DNA of 64,000 nucleotides from Sphingomonas sp. CFBP 13720. GTDB lineage: Bacteria > Pseudomonadota > Alphaproteobacteria > Sphingomonadales > Sphingomonadaceae. Positions 51,292 to 61,610 of this stretch are shown here, piece after piece. The stretch is from assembly GCF_014842075.1 (NCBI RefSeq), contig NZ_JACYVA010000008.1, positions 1-64,000 on the forward strand, given 5' to 3'. The notes beneath the pieces are model-generated. The model had not been told where the DNA came from. It ran no database searches and saw nothing but the letters and a program-made list of their open reading frames with translations. Position 1 is the first letter of the stretch, and each line of letters begins with the position of its first letter. The translations under genes and the position numbers were made by a program.

Positions 51292-54200
51292 ATGTCACGA
51301 CGTCACAAGACCGCGCTGATTCTGACCACGATTCTAGCCGGACCAGCAATATTGTTCACGGCACCGGCATCGGCGCAGACCGTTCCGGCGCAGGCAGGCC
51401 CGCCTGCGGACGCTGACGCGCCCCCGCCGCCCGCGATCGACCAGTCCGTGCCGGCCGCCGAGCCAAAACCGGACGTGGAACAGGAAGCGGCCGACGAGAC
51501 TCCTTCTTCGGTCGGCGGCAGGAACGACGAAACGTTGAACGTGACGGGCACCCGGTTGCCCACCAACGATCCGACCAGCGACGTCAGGGTCTATACCGCC
51601 GACGATATCAGGGCGCTGGGCGTGTCCAACGTGCAGGATTTCATCCGCACGCTGCCGCAGAACCAGGCATCGGTCGGCACCGGCCTGAACAATCGCGCCG
51701 AAACCGAAATACGGTTCGACGATGGCGGGCTGGGCGGGCTGGGCGTCGGCGGCGTCAACCTGCGCGGGCTGGGTACGAAGAACACGCTGGTGCTGGTCAA
51801 TGGCCGGCGCATCGCGGGGGCGGCAGGCATCGAGGAGGGGTTCGCCAACATCAACAACATCCCGCTCGCCGCGATCGAGCGGGTGGAGATCAGCCTTGGC
51901 GGCGGCAGTTCGGTCTATGGATCGGATGCGCTGGGCGGCGTCGTCAACTTCATCCTGAAGCGCGGCTATAACGGCTATTCCGTGACGGCCCGCACCGAAT
52001 TGAGCAGCACCGGCGCGCACACGGCGCAATGGACCGGCAGCGCGGCACGGTCATGGGGGTCGGGGTCGTTCACCGGGACGGTGTCCTACTCCCGGATCAA
52101 TCCGGTGGAGAACAGCAAGCTCGGCTATACCACGCACGACTTTACCGGACGGTACACTGCCGAGGAACTCGCGGCGGCGGGTCGCACCCGATATCCGCTC
52201 GATCAACGCAGTGCGAGGGATGGTGCCCAGCCGGCCGCACTCGCGCTCGTCTATAACGCGCCGACCGGTGTCGGTACTTCGCTGGGCACATACCGGGAGT
52301 CGCTGCAATGGCGCGGCGGCGCGAATTACGACAATCCGAGTTTCGCCGACCTCGGGCCGTTCGATTCCCGGACGTCGCCCAGCGTCATTCCGCGCGACGC
52401 CGGCGAGTATATGTCGAACCTCGGCTTTTCCGCCAGCATCGACCAGCGTGTTACCGACCGGTTGCGCATCACGATCGATTATCTCGGTTCGATCAACGAA
52501 TCGAAGCTGCGTGAGGTGAGGGAATTGCTGGAACTTGGCAGCGTCCCATTGACGCAGGCCTATAATCCGATCGCCCTGACCGACCTGCGCCCGGGCGCGC
52601 GCAACGCGGTGGTTTCGGCCTATTATTACCCGACCGCCGAATATGAGTCCGGCCGGTTGCAGCGCGGCTCTCAGGAAACCACGGGGCGCTCGCACAGCGT
52701 AACCGGCGGCGTGATCTACGACTTCGACAAGGATACGGCGTTTCGCGCCAACTATACCTGGTCGCGAACCACGGTTTCCGGTTCCGAACGCGGGTTGCGG
52801 AACATTGCGTATTTCAATCCGTCGACCGGCCGCTGCGGACCCAGCGCCGGCGCCCGAAACTCGTACGAGATCGCCGACATCGACGCGATCGCGGCGGCAC
52901 AATGCGCCGCGATGCGCAGTTCCGATCCCAACCTCGCGTTCAATTTTCTCAGCGACGGAACCGCAACGACCGGCGCGCCGATCGACGTATTCTTCGTCAA
53001 CCAGCGACAGTTGAACAACAGTTCGTCGCAACGCTATGGCGACGTGCTGTTCACCGCCGTGCCGTTCGCGCTGCCGGCGGGCAAGGTCCGGCTGGCGATC
53101 GGCGGGGAATACCGGACCAGCAGCATCGACAGCGAACGCATCCGCAAAGTCACGTTCTTCGACGCGGCAGGACTGCCGTTCACCCGTGAGGCACTGGCAC
53201 CGGCATCGACCGACGTCGCCGCCGCCTATGCCGAATTGCGGTTGCCGTTGATCGATCACGACATGGGCGTGCCGCTGATCCAGAGCCTCGATCTGTCGGC
53301 GAACGCGCGGTACGACCGCTATTCGTCCAACGGCCCGGTCGGCACCGTCGACAACATCCCGTTTCCCGAGGGCGGCGAGGTGATCGAGGGCAAGTCGACG
53401 TTCGACCGGGTCAGCCCGCGGATCGGGCTCGCATGGACGCCGGTAACCGGTCTGACGCTGCGCGGTTCATGGTCGTCGAACTTCACGCCCCCGCCGTTCA
53501 GTTCGCTTTACAATGTATCGTCGGGCCTGACTGCCGAGACGTTCCTGTTCCAGGACCCGGTGTCGCCCGATGGCGACCTGTTCGAGTTCCGCAACATCCC
53601 GTTGCAGATCGAGGGTAATCCGCAGTTGCGGCCGGAAACGTCGCAAAGCTATCAGGCCAACGTCACGTGGACCCCGGTCGGCGTGCTCGGCGGGCTGAAC
53701 GTCGACGCGAGCTATTACAAGACCAAGATTGTCGATCAGATCGGGACCTCCGCCGACCTGATGTCGTTCGTGTCGTCCGAACTCTATTTCGGCAACCCGG
53801 AATTCTTCCAGCGCGATGGAAGTGGCGAGATCGTGTCGCAGACGATCCGGCCACTGAACATCGGTCGGCTGGAAACCGAGTCGGTCGAAGTGAAGGTCGA
53901 TTACTCGATCTTTACTGGGATCGGCACGATCACGCCGTCGCTGTTCTACCTGCGCAACCTCACCCAAAAGCGGGTGCCGATCGAGGGCGGCGTCGCGCCG
54001 GATCTGATCGGCACGGCACGGGGCCTCGATAAATATCGCGTGATCGGGTATCTCGACTTTCAGGGCCGCCAGTTCTCGGCACGCCTGACCGGCCGGTATA
54101 CTCCCGCCTATCTGAACAATTACGGCGTCAACTATCAGACCGGCGAACCAACGGATTCCGATTTCGACGGCACGCCGGACGGATCGTTCCCGGTCAAGGC

Positions 54201-54384
54201 GATGACGACCTTCGACCTGTCGATGGCGTGGAATTATAGCAAGACGGTCAGCATCAATGCCGGTGGTCGCAACATCTTCGACGAGGCGCCGCCGTTCGCG
54301 CTGATCGACCGCCGACCGTTCGACGCATCGCGATACGACATTCGCGGGCGGGTGCTGTATCTGGAAGCGCGCCTGACGTTCTGA
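51292..54384 (+). CDS. TonB-dependent outer-membrane receptor
   Basis: A 1030-aa protein with signal peptide (ALILTTILAGPAILFTAPASAQ), a Pro/Glu linker, a plug domain (RVYTADDIRALGVSNVQDFIRTLPQNQ; VNLRGLGTKNTLVLVNGRRI; VEISLGGGSSVYGSDALGGVVNFILKRG) and a long beta-barrel ending in the aromatic YLEARLTF. It should import a large substrate using TonB energy. The ligand is unknown; the neighbouring M16 protease and two-component genes suggest peptide-related uptake or regulated expression. ATG 51292 follows AAAAGGGGGG. Confidence 0.93.
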   Translation: MSRRHKTALILTTILAGPAILFTAPASAQTVPAQAGPPADADAPPPPAIDQSVPAAEPKPDVEQEAADETPSSVGGRNDETLNVTGTRLPTNDPTSDVRVYTADDIRALGVSNVQDFIRTLPQNQASVGTGLNNRAETEIRFDDGGLGGLGVGGVNLRGLGTKNTLVLVNGRRIAGAAGIEEGFANINNIPLAAIERVEISLGGGSSVYGSDALGGVVNFILKRGYNGYSVTARTELSSTGAHTAQWTGSAARSWGSGSFTGTVSYSRINPVENSKLGYTTHDFTGRYTAEELAAAGRTRYPLDQRSARDGAQPAALALVYNAPTGVGTSLGTYRESLQWRGGANYDNPSFADLGPFDSRTSPSVIPRDAGEYMSNLGFSASIDQRVTDRLRITIDYLGSINESKLREVRELLELGSVPLTQAYNPIALTDLRPGARNAVVSAYYYPTAEYESGRLQRGSQETTGRSHSVTGGVIYDFDKDTAFRANYTWSRTTVSGSERGLRNIAYFNPSTGRCGPSAGARNSYEIADIDAIAAAQCAAMRSSDPNLAFNFLSDGTATTGAPIDVFFVNQRQLNNSSSQRYGDVLFTAVPFALPAGKVRLAIGGEYRTSSIDSERIRKVTFFDAAGLPFTREALAPASTDVAAAYAELRLPLIDHDMGVPLIQSLDLSANARYDRYSSNGPVGTVDNIPFPEGGEVIEGKSTFDRVSPRIGLAWTPVTGLTLRGSWSSNFTPPPFSSLYNVSSGLTAETFLFQDPVSPDGDLFEFRNIPLQIEGNPQLRPETSQSYQANVTWTPVGVLGGLNVDASYYKTKIVDQIGTSADLMSFVSSELYFGNPEFFQRDGSGEIVSQTIRPLNIGRLETESVEVKVDYSIFTGIGTITPSLFYLRNLTQKRVPIEGGVAPDLIGTARGLDKYRVIGYLDFQGRQFSARLTGRYTPAYLNNYGVNYQTGEPTDSDFDGTPDGSFPVKAMTTFDLSMAWNYSKTVSINAGGRNIFDEAPPFALIDRRPFDASRYDIRGRVLYLEARLTF

Positions 54385-54421
54385 TCCGGCTGGCGCGGGT
54401 GTGGGAACCCGGGGGGCGTGA

Positions 54422-55144
54422 ATGCGGCTGTTGTTGGTGGAGGACGAGCCGAGCATGTGCAAGGCGTTGGCCAAGTTGCTGACGCGGCACGCGTTCATTG
54501 TCGACGTCGTGCCCGACCTGTCGCAGGCCCGCGCCGCGATTCAGGGGTTCGTGTACGATGCGGTGCTGCTCGACCGCACCTTGCCCGACGGCGACGGGTT
54601 GCAGTTGATCGACTTCTGCAACCGCATCGCCCGCCCCAACCGGTTCATCGTGCTGTCGGCGCTGAACCGGACCCCGCAGCGGATCGAAGGGCTGGAGCTG
54701 GGGGCGTATGATTATATCGTCAAACCGTTCGAACCCGACGAACTGATCGCCCGGATCCGGGTGGCGCTGCGCCACCCGGCGGGAATCGCGCGCCGGCGGC
54801 AGCGGATCGGCAACGTCACCTATGACGAGGATACGCGCGAGTTCTTCATCGACGACCAGCCGCTGCTCGCCCGCCGTCGCGAACATTTCCTGTTGGAGGT
54901 GCTGTTCACGCGCGCCGGACGGATCGTCCAGCGCCACGATATCGAGGAGGCGCTGTACGGGTTCGATATCCAGATCGAATCCAACTCGATCGAATCGCAC
55001 ATTTCGCGGCTGCGTCAGAAATTGCGGCAGGAAGGGGCGACGCTGCTCGTGCAGACCGTCCGTGGACTGGGCTATCGGCTGGAAGCGGCGGACGGTGCGG
55101 CCGCGTCGGAGCGAAACGGCGTGGCGGGGGCGGTGCGCGGATGA
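54422..55144 (+). CDS. OmpR-type response regulator
   Basis: A 240-aa protein. The receiver domain has the acidic pair ED (7-8), phospho-acceptor Asp51 (VLLDRTLPDGDG), Ser/Thr switch (VLSAL) and Lys in VKPF. A C-terminal winged helix of the OmpR/PhoB type follows (ESNSIESHISRLRQKLRQEG, VQTVRGLGYRLE). Its TGA overlaps the start of the histidine kinase by 4 bp. It lies 37 bp behind the TonB-dependent receptor gene and may control it or the phospholipase cluster to the right. Confidence 0.93.
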   Translation: MRLLLVEDEPSMCKALAKLLTRHAFIVDVVPDLSQARAAIQGFVYDAVLLDRTLPDGDGLQLIDFCNRIARPNRFIVLSALNRTPQRIEGLELGAYDYIVKPFEPDELIARIRVALRHPAGIARRRQRIGNVTYDEDTREFFIDDQPLLARRREHFLLEVLFTRAGRIVQRHDIEEALYGFDIQIESNSIESHISRLRQKLRQEGATLLVQTVRGLGYRLEAADGAAASERNGVAGAVRG

Positions 55145-56562
55145 TCGTGCGTGCCCTGCGGGTGGTAGGATCGTCGATCGTGGCGCAGGTCGCGCTGCTC
55201 GCCATGGCGCTGCTGCTTCTTTCCGCACTGCTGGCCATGCAGGTCGACCGGCTCAGTCGCGCGGCGCCGTTGGTGCTCGAAGCGGGATACGACATGCTCG
55301 CGATCCAGCTCGTCGGGAACAATCACCGCGATGGTTTCGACCACCGATCGTTCATGGCATCCGACATGGTCCGGCGGACGATCGCGCGGAACCCCGACTT
55401 CCGGTTCTTCATTCGCGGCAATGGTCATACGGGCGGTAACATGCCCGCTTCGCAGACGCTGGAACGCGAGTTCCGACGGCTGGGAGCACGTCCGGCGGGA
55501 CTGAGCGGCCTCCAGATCTGCCAGTTGTCGTCGCTGAAGCGTCCGGCGACGCGGCGGTCGGGCGGACGGTTCGTGATCTACAATGATTGCGGCGCCGCCA
55601 GCTATTATCTCGAACTACAGAATCTGCGCCATGTCGTCACGATCGCGCCGGACCAGCCGGATGCGACCTTTGCCGGGCGATTGCTGGGCATGATGACGGG
55701 GTATGGCAATGCGCTGATGCTGGGCGTGCTGCTGTTCGCGGCGGCGGGGCTGCTGACGTTCCGCGCCTTCCGCCGCGTCCGGACGGCGGTGCGGGGGTTC
55801 GATTTCGATGGCGGCCGGATCGAGATGCCGGTCGAGCGGTTCCCGCTCGAGGTACGGCCGCTGGCGCGCATCATCAACGCGCAGGCGGCACGGGTGCGCG
55901 CCGATTACGAACGGCAATGGCTGTTCCTCGGGGCGGCGGCGCATGAACTGCGCACGCCGCTGGCGGTGCTGCGGGTAAGGCTGGAGGCGCTGGAGGATTC
56001 GCCGGAAAAGGACGACGTCAAACATGATGTGCAGATGTTGTCGCGCATCACCAACCAGTTGCTCGACCTGATGCGGATCCAGTACCGGCAGGGGGAACGG
56101 CACGACTTCCCGCTGCTGGGCGCGATCGAGGACGCGATCGACGACGTGCGCGACGAGTTTCCGGGCCACCGCTTCCGCCTGCAACAGGAAGGGGAGACGG
56201 TCTGGCAGGTGACGAGCGGCAATGCGTCGCTGTTCGGCGTGGCGATCCTCAACCTGCTGCGCAACGCCGCGTCGGTGTCGGACCCCTCGATGCCGGTGAC
56301 CGTCGCGATCGGTCGCGACGGGGAAGTCCGCGTCATCGACGGTGGCCCGGGCATCGCCCCCGCCATCCGCGACTATCTGTTCGATCCCTTCGTCAAACAT
56401 CCCTCCAACCGCGCCGGATCGGGACTGGGGCTGGCGCTGACCAGAGAGGTCGTGGCGTTTCACGGGGGCGTCATCGACGCCGCCTCCCCGGCGGGCGGAG
56501 GCACCGTATTCCGCGTCGATATCCGTGATGCGTTGCGTCCGGACGACGAACCGGATGCCTAG
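55141..56562 (+). CDS. Sensor histidine kinase
   Basis: A 473-aa membrane kinase: transmembrane helix near 11-33, a periplasmic sensor of about 155 residues with two Cys (ICQLSS and YNDCGA), a second helix near 190-209, a HAMP-like linker, H-box AAAHELRTPLAVLR with His268, N-box LLRNAASVS, and G boxes DGGPGIAP and GSGLGLAL. Translationally coupled to its response regulator. The sensed signal is not evident from sequence. Confidence 0.93.
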   Translation: MIVRALRVVGSSIVAQVALLAMALLLLSALLAMQVDRLSRAAPLVLEAGYDMLAIQLVGNNHRDGFDHRSFMASDMVRRTIARNPDFRFFIRGNGHTGGNMPASQTLEREFRRLGARPAGLSGLQICQLSSLKRPATRRSGGRFVIYNDCGAASYYLELQNLRHVVTIAPDQPDATFAGRLLGMMTGYGNALMLGVLLFAAAGLLTFRAFRRVRTAVRGFDFDGGRIEMPVERFPLEVRPLARIINAQAARVRADYERQWLFLGAAAHELRTPLAVLRVRLEALEDSPEKDDVKHDVQMLSRITNQLLDLMRIQYRQGERHDFPLLGAIEDAIDDVRDEFPGHRFRLQQEGETVWQVTSGNASLFGVAILNLLRNAASVSDPSMPVTVAIGRDGEVRVIDGGPGIAPAIRDYLFDPFVKHPSNRAGSGLGLALTREVVAFHGGVIDAASPAGGGTVFRVDIRDALRPDDEPDA

Positions 56563-56637
56563 GCGATCATAGGGAAACGATCGTGTCGCGGGATCGCCGA
56601 TCGATCATTCGATGGCGGTGTGATGCGCAAAACCTGT

Positions 56638-58785
56638 TCAGGTCACCGTCCGAGGGACCGCCTCTGCCGATAATGCGGGACGGGTCGAGGAAAACGGATC
56701 GCTGCAGGTCGCGCGGCCGGCCACGTCGAACCGTCCCGCTACGCGTTGCAGGAAACCGGGAACCGTCGTCGACGAGATCGTCACGTCGTACCAACCGAAG
56801 CTGTCCCGCAGCGCCCAGCGACGCCGCGAACCGTTCAGGCGTTCCGGTTCGGCCGGCGCATCTATCCGCTCGGTCCGTGCGGTCAGCCCGTACGCCCGAT
56901 GGCCATCGGGCAATCGCAGGATGAGGTCGTCGGCATCCACGGTCCACGTCAGACGGGTCAGTTCCGGCGCGTCATCCCTGTGACCGGCGAAATGGCGGTG
57001 GAACCCGTTCGGCCCCAGAACCCAGAGATCGTACCGTCCGGTTGCATCGAACCGCCATCCGTCATCGAGCACGCGATCCGGTCCGACGATGAAGCGGCGG
57101 GGGGGCAGGGCGAGGTTGGTCCGGTCATAGACGTGAAACACCGCTGCCGCACCGGCGCCCGCAGCGAAATGCAGCCGCACCGTTTCGCCGGACATCGTTG
57201 CGCGCACCGTCAGCGCATAGGGCAAAGGCCGGGAACGGCGGATGCCGGGTTCCTGCCATGGCAGGGAAGATATCGCGGGCGCCTGCGGCCGGATCTGCTT
57301 CGGTATCGCGGACGCGCGCGCGGCGTCGTTGCGGGGATCAGGGATATCGGCGAAGGGCGCGGGATCGGCGACGGTGAAGTCGAATGCGGACGTCAGGTCA
57401 CCGCAGACCGCCCGCCGCCACGGCGCGATATTGGGTTCATGGAAGCCGAACCGCTGTTCGAGGAAGCGGATCACCGACGTGTGGTCGAACACTTGCGAGT
57501 TCACCCATCCGCCTCGGCTCCACGGCGACACGACGTACATCGGCACGCGCGGCCCCAGACCATAGGCCCGGCCGCGATAGGCGGGCAGGTCGATCGTTGC
57601 GTCGCCCCTGCTCGGCAGCAGATGATAGGCGCCGGCAAGATCGACGGTCGATCCGCCCAGCAAATTGCCATCCGCCGTCCGCGATGGCGGTGCCGGCGGC
57701 GGTACGTGATCGAAGAACCCGTCATTTTCGTCGAACATGACGAGCAGGACCGTCTTTGCCCAGACGCGGGGATCGGCGGTCAGGGCATCGAGCACGTCGG
57801 CGGTATAGGCCGCCCCCTGTGCCGGGCTGGATGGGCCGGGATGTTCGGAGCCTTTCGCGGTGGCGATGACGTACGAAACCTGCGGGAGCGTTCCTGCGCG
57901 GACATCGGCCCGCAGCGCATCCAGCCCGCGTGTGGTCAGCGCACGGTCGCGCAACGCTACGCCATCGCCCGCTTCCCCGCCGCCGCGTCTGCCATGCGCC
58001 GAGCGGAAGACGTCGAAACCGACCAATGGATTGTCGGTAAAATTGTCCGCCATGTCCTGATAGATGCGCCAGTCGATCCCGACCGCCTGCAAACGCTCGA
58101 CCACCGTCGTCCACCGATACGGTTCGGGGTCGCCGCCGTCGTCGGGAAAGCTGTCGTGCGAATTGCCGATCGCCGGGCCGCCATGCGTGCCGGCAGGATC
58201 GTTGGTCCCCGTCCACAGGAACAGGCGATTGGTGTTGGTGCCGGTCTGCACCGAACAATGATAGGCGTCGCAGATGGTGAAGGCTTCCGCCAGCGCGAAC
58301 TGGAACGGAAGATCCTCGCGTCGGTAATGCCCCATGGCACGCTGGCTTTTCGCCTCCGGCCAATGTGCCATTCGACCGTCGTCCCAGCCGCGTTGCGCAT
58401 CGGGCCAGCTATGCGGTGTGCCCTCCATCCGCATCAGATCGAAATTGGCGCGGGTGGAAAGGTGGAACGGAAGCACCGTGCGTGCGCCGCCTGGCGCGGT
58501 GCGGTCCTGCTGACACCAGACGGGCGCGATCCCGGTCCCGTCCGCCGCCGGCACTGGAATGGGCAGCCGGTCCGCGAAGCCGCGAACGCCACGCAGCGAG
58601 CCGAAATAATGATCGAACCCGCGATTTTCCTGCATCAGGATGACGACATGCTCGACATCCATGATCGATCCCGTCTTCACATCGGGTGCGATCAATGCCG
58701 CCCGCGCGATCGACGCGGGCAGCGCGGACAAGGTCGCCGCCGTCAGGCCGGAAGCCAGCAGTGTACGACGCGAGACGTCGGTCAT
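56638..58785 (-). CDS. plcN: Phosphocholine-specific phospholipase C, Tat-exported
   Basis: A 715-aa secreted enzyme that splits phosphatidylcholine-type lipids into diacylglycerol and the phosphorylated head group. Tat signal SRRTLLASGLTAATLSALP; phosphoesterase core beginning VEHVVILMQENRGFDHYFGSLRGVRGF (the ENRxFDHYFG hallmark), later MFDENDGFFDHVPPP and RVPMYVVSPWSRGGW. Two C-terminal DUF756-like domains follow (residues 500-690). Length and order fit PlcN/PlcC of Pseudomonas and Burkholderia. It lies 77 bp downstream of a TonB-dependent receptor on the same strand. It probably serves phosphate or choline acquisition. Confidence 0.92.
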   Translation of the reverse strand: MTDVSRRTLLASGLTAATLSALPASIARAALIAPDVKTGSIMDVEHVVILMQENRGFDHYFGSLRGVRGFADRLPIPVPAADGTGIAPVWCQQDRTAPGGARTVLPFHLSTRANFDLMRMEGTPHSWPDAQRGWDDGRMAHWPEAKSQRAMGHYRREDLPFQFALAEAFTICDAYHCSVQTGTNTNRLFLWTGTNDPAGTHGGPAIGNSHDSFPDDGGDPEPYRWTTVVERLQAVGIDWRIYQDMADNFTDNPLVGFDVFRSAHGRRGGGEAGDGVALRDRALTTRGLDALRADVRAGTLPQVSYVIATAKGSEHPGPSSPAQGAAYTADVLDALTADPRVWAKTVLLVMFDENDGFFDHVPPPAPPSRTADGNLLGGSTVDLAGAYHLLPSRGDATIDLPAYRGRAYGLGPRVPMYVVSPWSRGGWVNSQVFDHTSVIRFLEQRFGFHEPNIAPWRRAVCGDLTSAFDFTVADPAPFADIPDPRNDAARASAIPKQIRPQAPAISSLPWQEPGIRRSRPLPYALTVRATMSGETVRLHFAAGAGAAAVFHVYDRTNLALPPRRFIVGPDRVLDDGWRFDATGRYDLWVLGPNGFHRHFAGHRDDAPELTRLTWTVDADDLILRLPDGHRAYGLTARTERIDAPAEPERLNGSRRRWALRDSFGWYDVTISSTTVPGFLQRVAGRFDVAGRATCSDPFSSTRPALSAEAVPRTVT

Positions 58786-58862
58786 CCGGATGTTCCCACA
58801 GACGATCGGGCACGATCGGACGCTACGCCCGGATCGTGCCCCGTGTCAGCCAATCGATATCG

Positions 58863-61244
58863 TCAGAAGTCGAGCGACAGCGAAGCCGTCACCGTGCGCG
58901 GCGTCCCGAGAAACGCCGATCCGCCATCCGATCCGGCAAGATAGCGCTGATCGGTAAGGTTGGTCGCCTGTACGGTCAGCGATACTCCGCGCAACTGCTC
59001 GCTCACCGCGTCGAGGTCGACCCCGACATATCCGCTGACGAGCGTAAAGCTCGCGGCCTTCGCCGTCCCCTCGGTATCGATGTTGCGATCGCCGACGAAT
59101 TTGGTGGCGACGCCGGCCTTGAACATCGACGTCCTATAGTCTGCGGATGCGACCCACATCGTGCGCGGCGAGTTGATGACCTGCTGGCCCGGCGTCACGC
59201 CGACGTCGGCATCCTGCGCCGCGTTACCCGTGCCGATATAGGTCGAGTGGTTGTAGGTGTAGCTGCCCGACAAGGTCAGCGGCGGCAGGATGCGATAGGC
59301 CAGGGCCGCTTCGATCCCGCGACTCTTGACGCCGCCCACGTTCAGATAAACGCTGTCCTGCTGTTCCAGATAGTCGATCCCGGTGACGAGGTTCGACGAG
59401 ATGGACACGATCTGGTTCTTGAACTTGATGTCATAGCCGGTCAGCGACGCCTGGATGCGACCGGTGCTGTAGCGCGCGCCGATCTCGATATTGTTGGCGG
59501 TTTCGGGGCGCAGGTTGCGGATCGTCTCGGCGGGCTGGCCCAGCGGGCCGTTGCCGATCGCCGCGAAGTTCTGCGAATAGCCGGCGAACAGCTCCATGCC
59601 TTCGATCGGTGCCTGATAGGTCAAACCGGCATTGATCAACGGATCGGAATGCGACTGGATCGACGTCGCGCTGCGGTCGCCGAGCAATTCGGTGCGGCTC
59701 TGGTCGAGGAAGAACTGCTTGATGCCGAACCGCGCGGTCAATGGCCCATAGGTCAACGCGTCTTCGGCGTAATACATGACCTCGTCCAGCCCGTAGTCGG
59801 TGCTGAACTGCACGTAATAGGGCGTGCCATCGAATGCCGGACCAACCCGTGCGTTCGTGATCTTGTGCCAGTCGCGCAGCTGGTTGGCGCGGCTGTGTTC
59901 GAACCAGAAGCCGACGCGGAACTGGTTCTGTACGACGCCGAAATCATGCTGCCAGTCCAGATCGCTCGTAAAACCGAAGCGGTCATTCTCGTAATGCGTA
60001 TGCCGGTAGGACATGATCGGCGTGGCGTCGGACGCGTAGCAGGCGGGCGAAGATTCGGCCGGCACGCCACCCGCCCCGGCACAGCCGGCGACCAGCGTCG
60101 CCGCCGCACCGGTGGGCGTGACGAAATAGATCCGGCCGAGCGCAGCGCTCCCCCGCACCGTGGCACCGCCGACATATTCGCTTTCGGGATTGCCGGCACC
60201 GTCGTTTCGGGCGTCGACCAGATAGGGCGGCGCAAAGTCGCCACGGCCGCGCATCCGGTGATAATATGCCGCCGCCTGAAGCTTGACCTCGCCAAGCCCG
60301 GTCCGCGCCTTCAGATAGCCGAACAGGTTCCTGCGCAGCGCGCGGGAGGTCGAGCGATAGCCCTGATCGACATAGGGCAAACCGGTCCATGTGTCGGTAT
60401 AGGCGTCGTGGTTCGGATCGTTCGCGAACTGTGCGGGGGACACGGACCCGAATTCGGCTTCGTTGGCGTCGTCATAGGATGCGAAGGCCGTCAGATCGAC
60501 GGCACCCGCGCGTCCGATCAGTTTGGCATCGATGTGATCGCGTCGGGTCTCGCCCGATCCGCCGATCCAGTCGCGTACCCGCGACGTGGAGGCGCTGACA
60601 TAGGCGCGCATGTCAGGCGCGAATTGACCGGTATCGCCGCGCACGTAGAATTTGCGGGCGCTGAAATCGCCGGCCGCTCCCGTGAAGCGGAGCCGGCTGG
60701 TCGACGCGGGATCGGACGTCACATAGTCCAGCGTGGCGCCGAGCGCTTCGTTGGACCGCGACGAAATATCGGCAGTTCCCTGCGACACGTTCACCGTCTT
60801 GAGATCGAGCACGTCCAGATAGCGATTGGCGCGCGATCCCCCGCCATAGCCCGACCCGCCGTTGGGCAAGCCGTCGATCGTCGAGCCGATCTGCTGCCCA
60901 CCGCCCCCGCCGCTGTTGAACCCACGGATACTGATCGAGGTCGCCCAATCGGACGAGCCGAAGGCGTCGCCTTCCGCGACGAAGACGCCCGGCAATTCGT
61001 TGATGACGTCGTTTACGCTGGCGAGCGCGGACTGGCGTTCGATCATCGCCGCGGTGACGCGGGTGTTGGCAAACGCGGTCGACTGACCCGTCACGACGAT
61101 ATCGTCGGCCTGCACGTCGCCCGTCTGCGGCGCTGACGATTCCGCCGTCACCGGCGCTGCTACGTTCGTCGGTCCGGTTTGTGCGTGCGCGTGCGTTGCT
61201 GCCACGATCGCCAGGATCGCAGCCCCCATCAATTCGGTCTTCAT
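58863..61244 (-). CDS. TonB-dependent outer-membrane receptor
   Basis: A 793-aa receptor: signal (AILAIVAATHAHAQ), a TonB-box-like DDIVVTGQ, plug (ALASVNDVINELPGVFVAEG; SISIRGFNSGGGGGQQIGSTIDGLP) and a barrel ending TASLSLDF. Start 61244 follows AGGGAG. It lies upstream of the phospholipase C and downstream of the PI-PLC/phosphatase on the same strand, so it probably imports a product of phospholipid breakdown. A candidate Pho box lies about 70 bp upstream. Confidence 0.93.
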   Translation of the reverse strand: MKTELMGAAILAIVAATHAHAQTGPTNVAAPVTAESSAPQTGDVQADDIVVTGQSTAFANTRVTAAMIERQSALASVNDVINELPGVFVAEGDAFGSSDWATSISIRGFNSGGGGGQQIGSTIDGLPNGGSGYGGGSRANRYLDVLDLKTVNVSQGTADISSRSNEALGATLDYVTSDPASTSRLRFTGAAGDFSARKFYVRGDTGQFAPDMRAYVSASTSRVRDWIGGSGETRRDHIDAKLIGRAGAVDLTAFASYDDANEAEFGSVSPAQFANDPNHDAYTDTWTGLPYVDQGYRSTSRALRRNLFGYLKARTGLGEVKLQAAAYYHRMRGRGDFAPPYLVDARNDGAGNPESEYVGGATVRGSAALGRIYFVTPTGAAATLVAGCAGAGGVPAESSPACYASDATPIMSYRHTHYENDRFGFTSDLDWQHDFGVVQNQFRVGFWFEHSRANQLRDWHKITNARVGPAFDGTPYYVQFSTDYGLDEVMYYAEDALTYGPLTARFGIKQFFLDQSRTELLGDRSATSIQSHSDPLINAGLTYQAPIEGMELFAGYSQNFAAIGNGPLGQPAETIRNLRPETANNIEIGARYSTGRIQASLTGYDIKFKNQIVSISSNLVTGIDYLEQQDSVYLNVGGVKSRGIEAALAYRILPPLTLSGSYTYNHSTYIGTGNAAQDADVGVTPGQQVINSPRTMWVASADYRTSMFKAGVATKFVGDRNIDTEGTAKAASFTLVSGYVGVDLDAVSEQLRGVSLTVQATNLTDQRYLAGSDGGSAFLGTPRTVTASLSLDF

Positions 61245-61610
61245 GTGATCTCCCTGGAGCCGTAATCCCTTTCGGGGCCGGCCTCTTTGCCGCAACGCCT
61301 CTGGCGATGCCGTGTGACGTGGATGTGACGTTATGGCCGGTTCTTTTGGGACTTCTTTGGCCTGTCCGACGATCGTGCGCAGTCGTCACGGGGCGTACCG
61401 AAGTGCAGTCGGATCGTACCGCCCGTCCCATCGCGCTGCTGGAGGCGCGGGGATCGTGCAGCATTGCGATTCATGCGGGAGGTAACACCCGTTCAGCGCT
61501 GTTTCCAGGCACGACGACTTCGACGGTATCCCCGACCAACAATCCTCTGCTAGTGGATCAAGGCTTATATTTCAATCGTTTCGCCCCACGACAAGGCATC
61601 GTCAGTGGGG
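61245..61610. other. Upstream region of the second receptor
   Basis: No gene. It holds the promoter of the 58863-61244 receptor, with a direct repeat of GTGACGT at 61314-61331. Confidence 0.55.
61314..61331 (-). promoter_or_regulatory. Pho-box-like direct repeat
   Basis: On the minus strand it reads ACGTCAC-ATCC-ACGTCAC: two identical 7-mers with a period of 11 bp, the geometry of a PhoB site (7-bp repeats separated by 4). The TGTCA consensus is CGTCA here, so the match is partial. It lies 70 bp upstream of the receptor start. Confidence 0.4.

Noticed and set aside
56746..61136. Long plus-strand open frames opposite the phospholipase and receptor genes
   Set aside because: Arg/Gly/Asp-rich shadow translations with no domains; the minus-strand genes are unambiguous.
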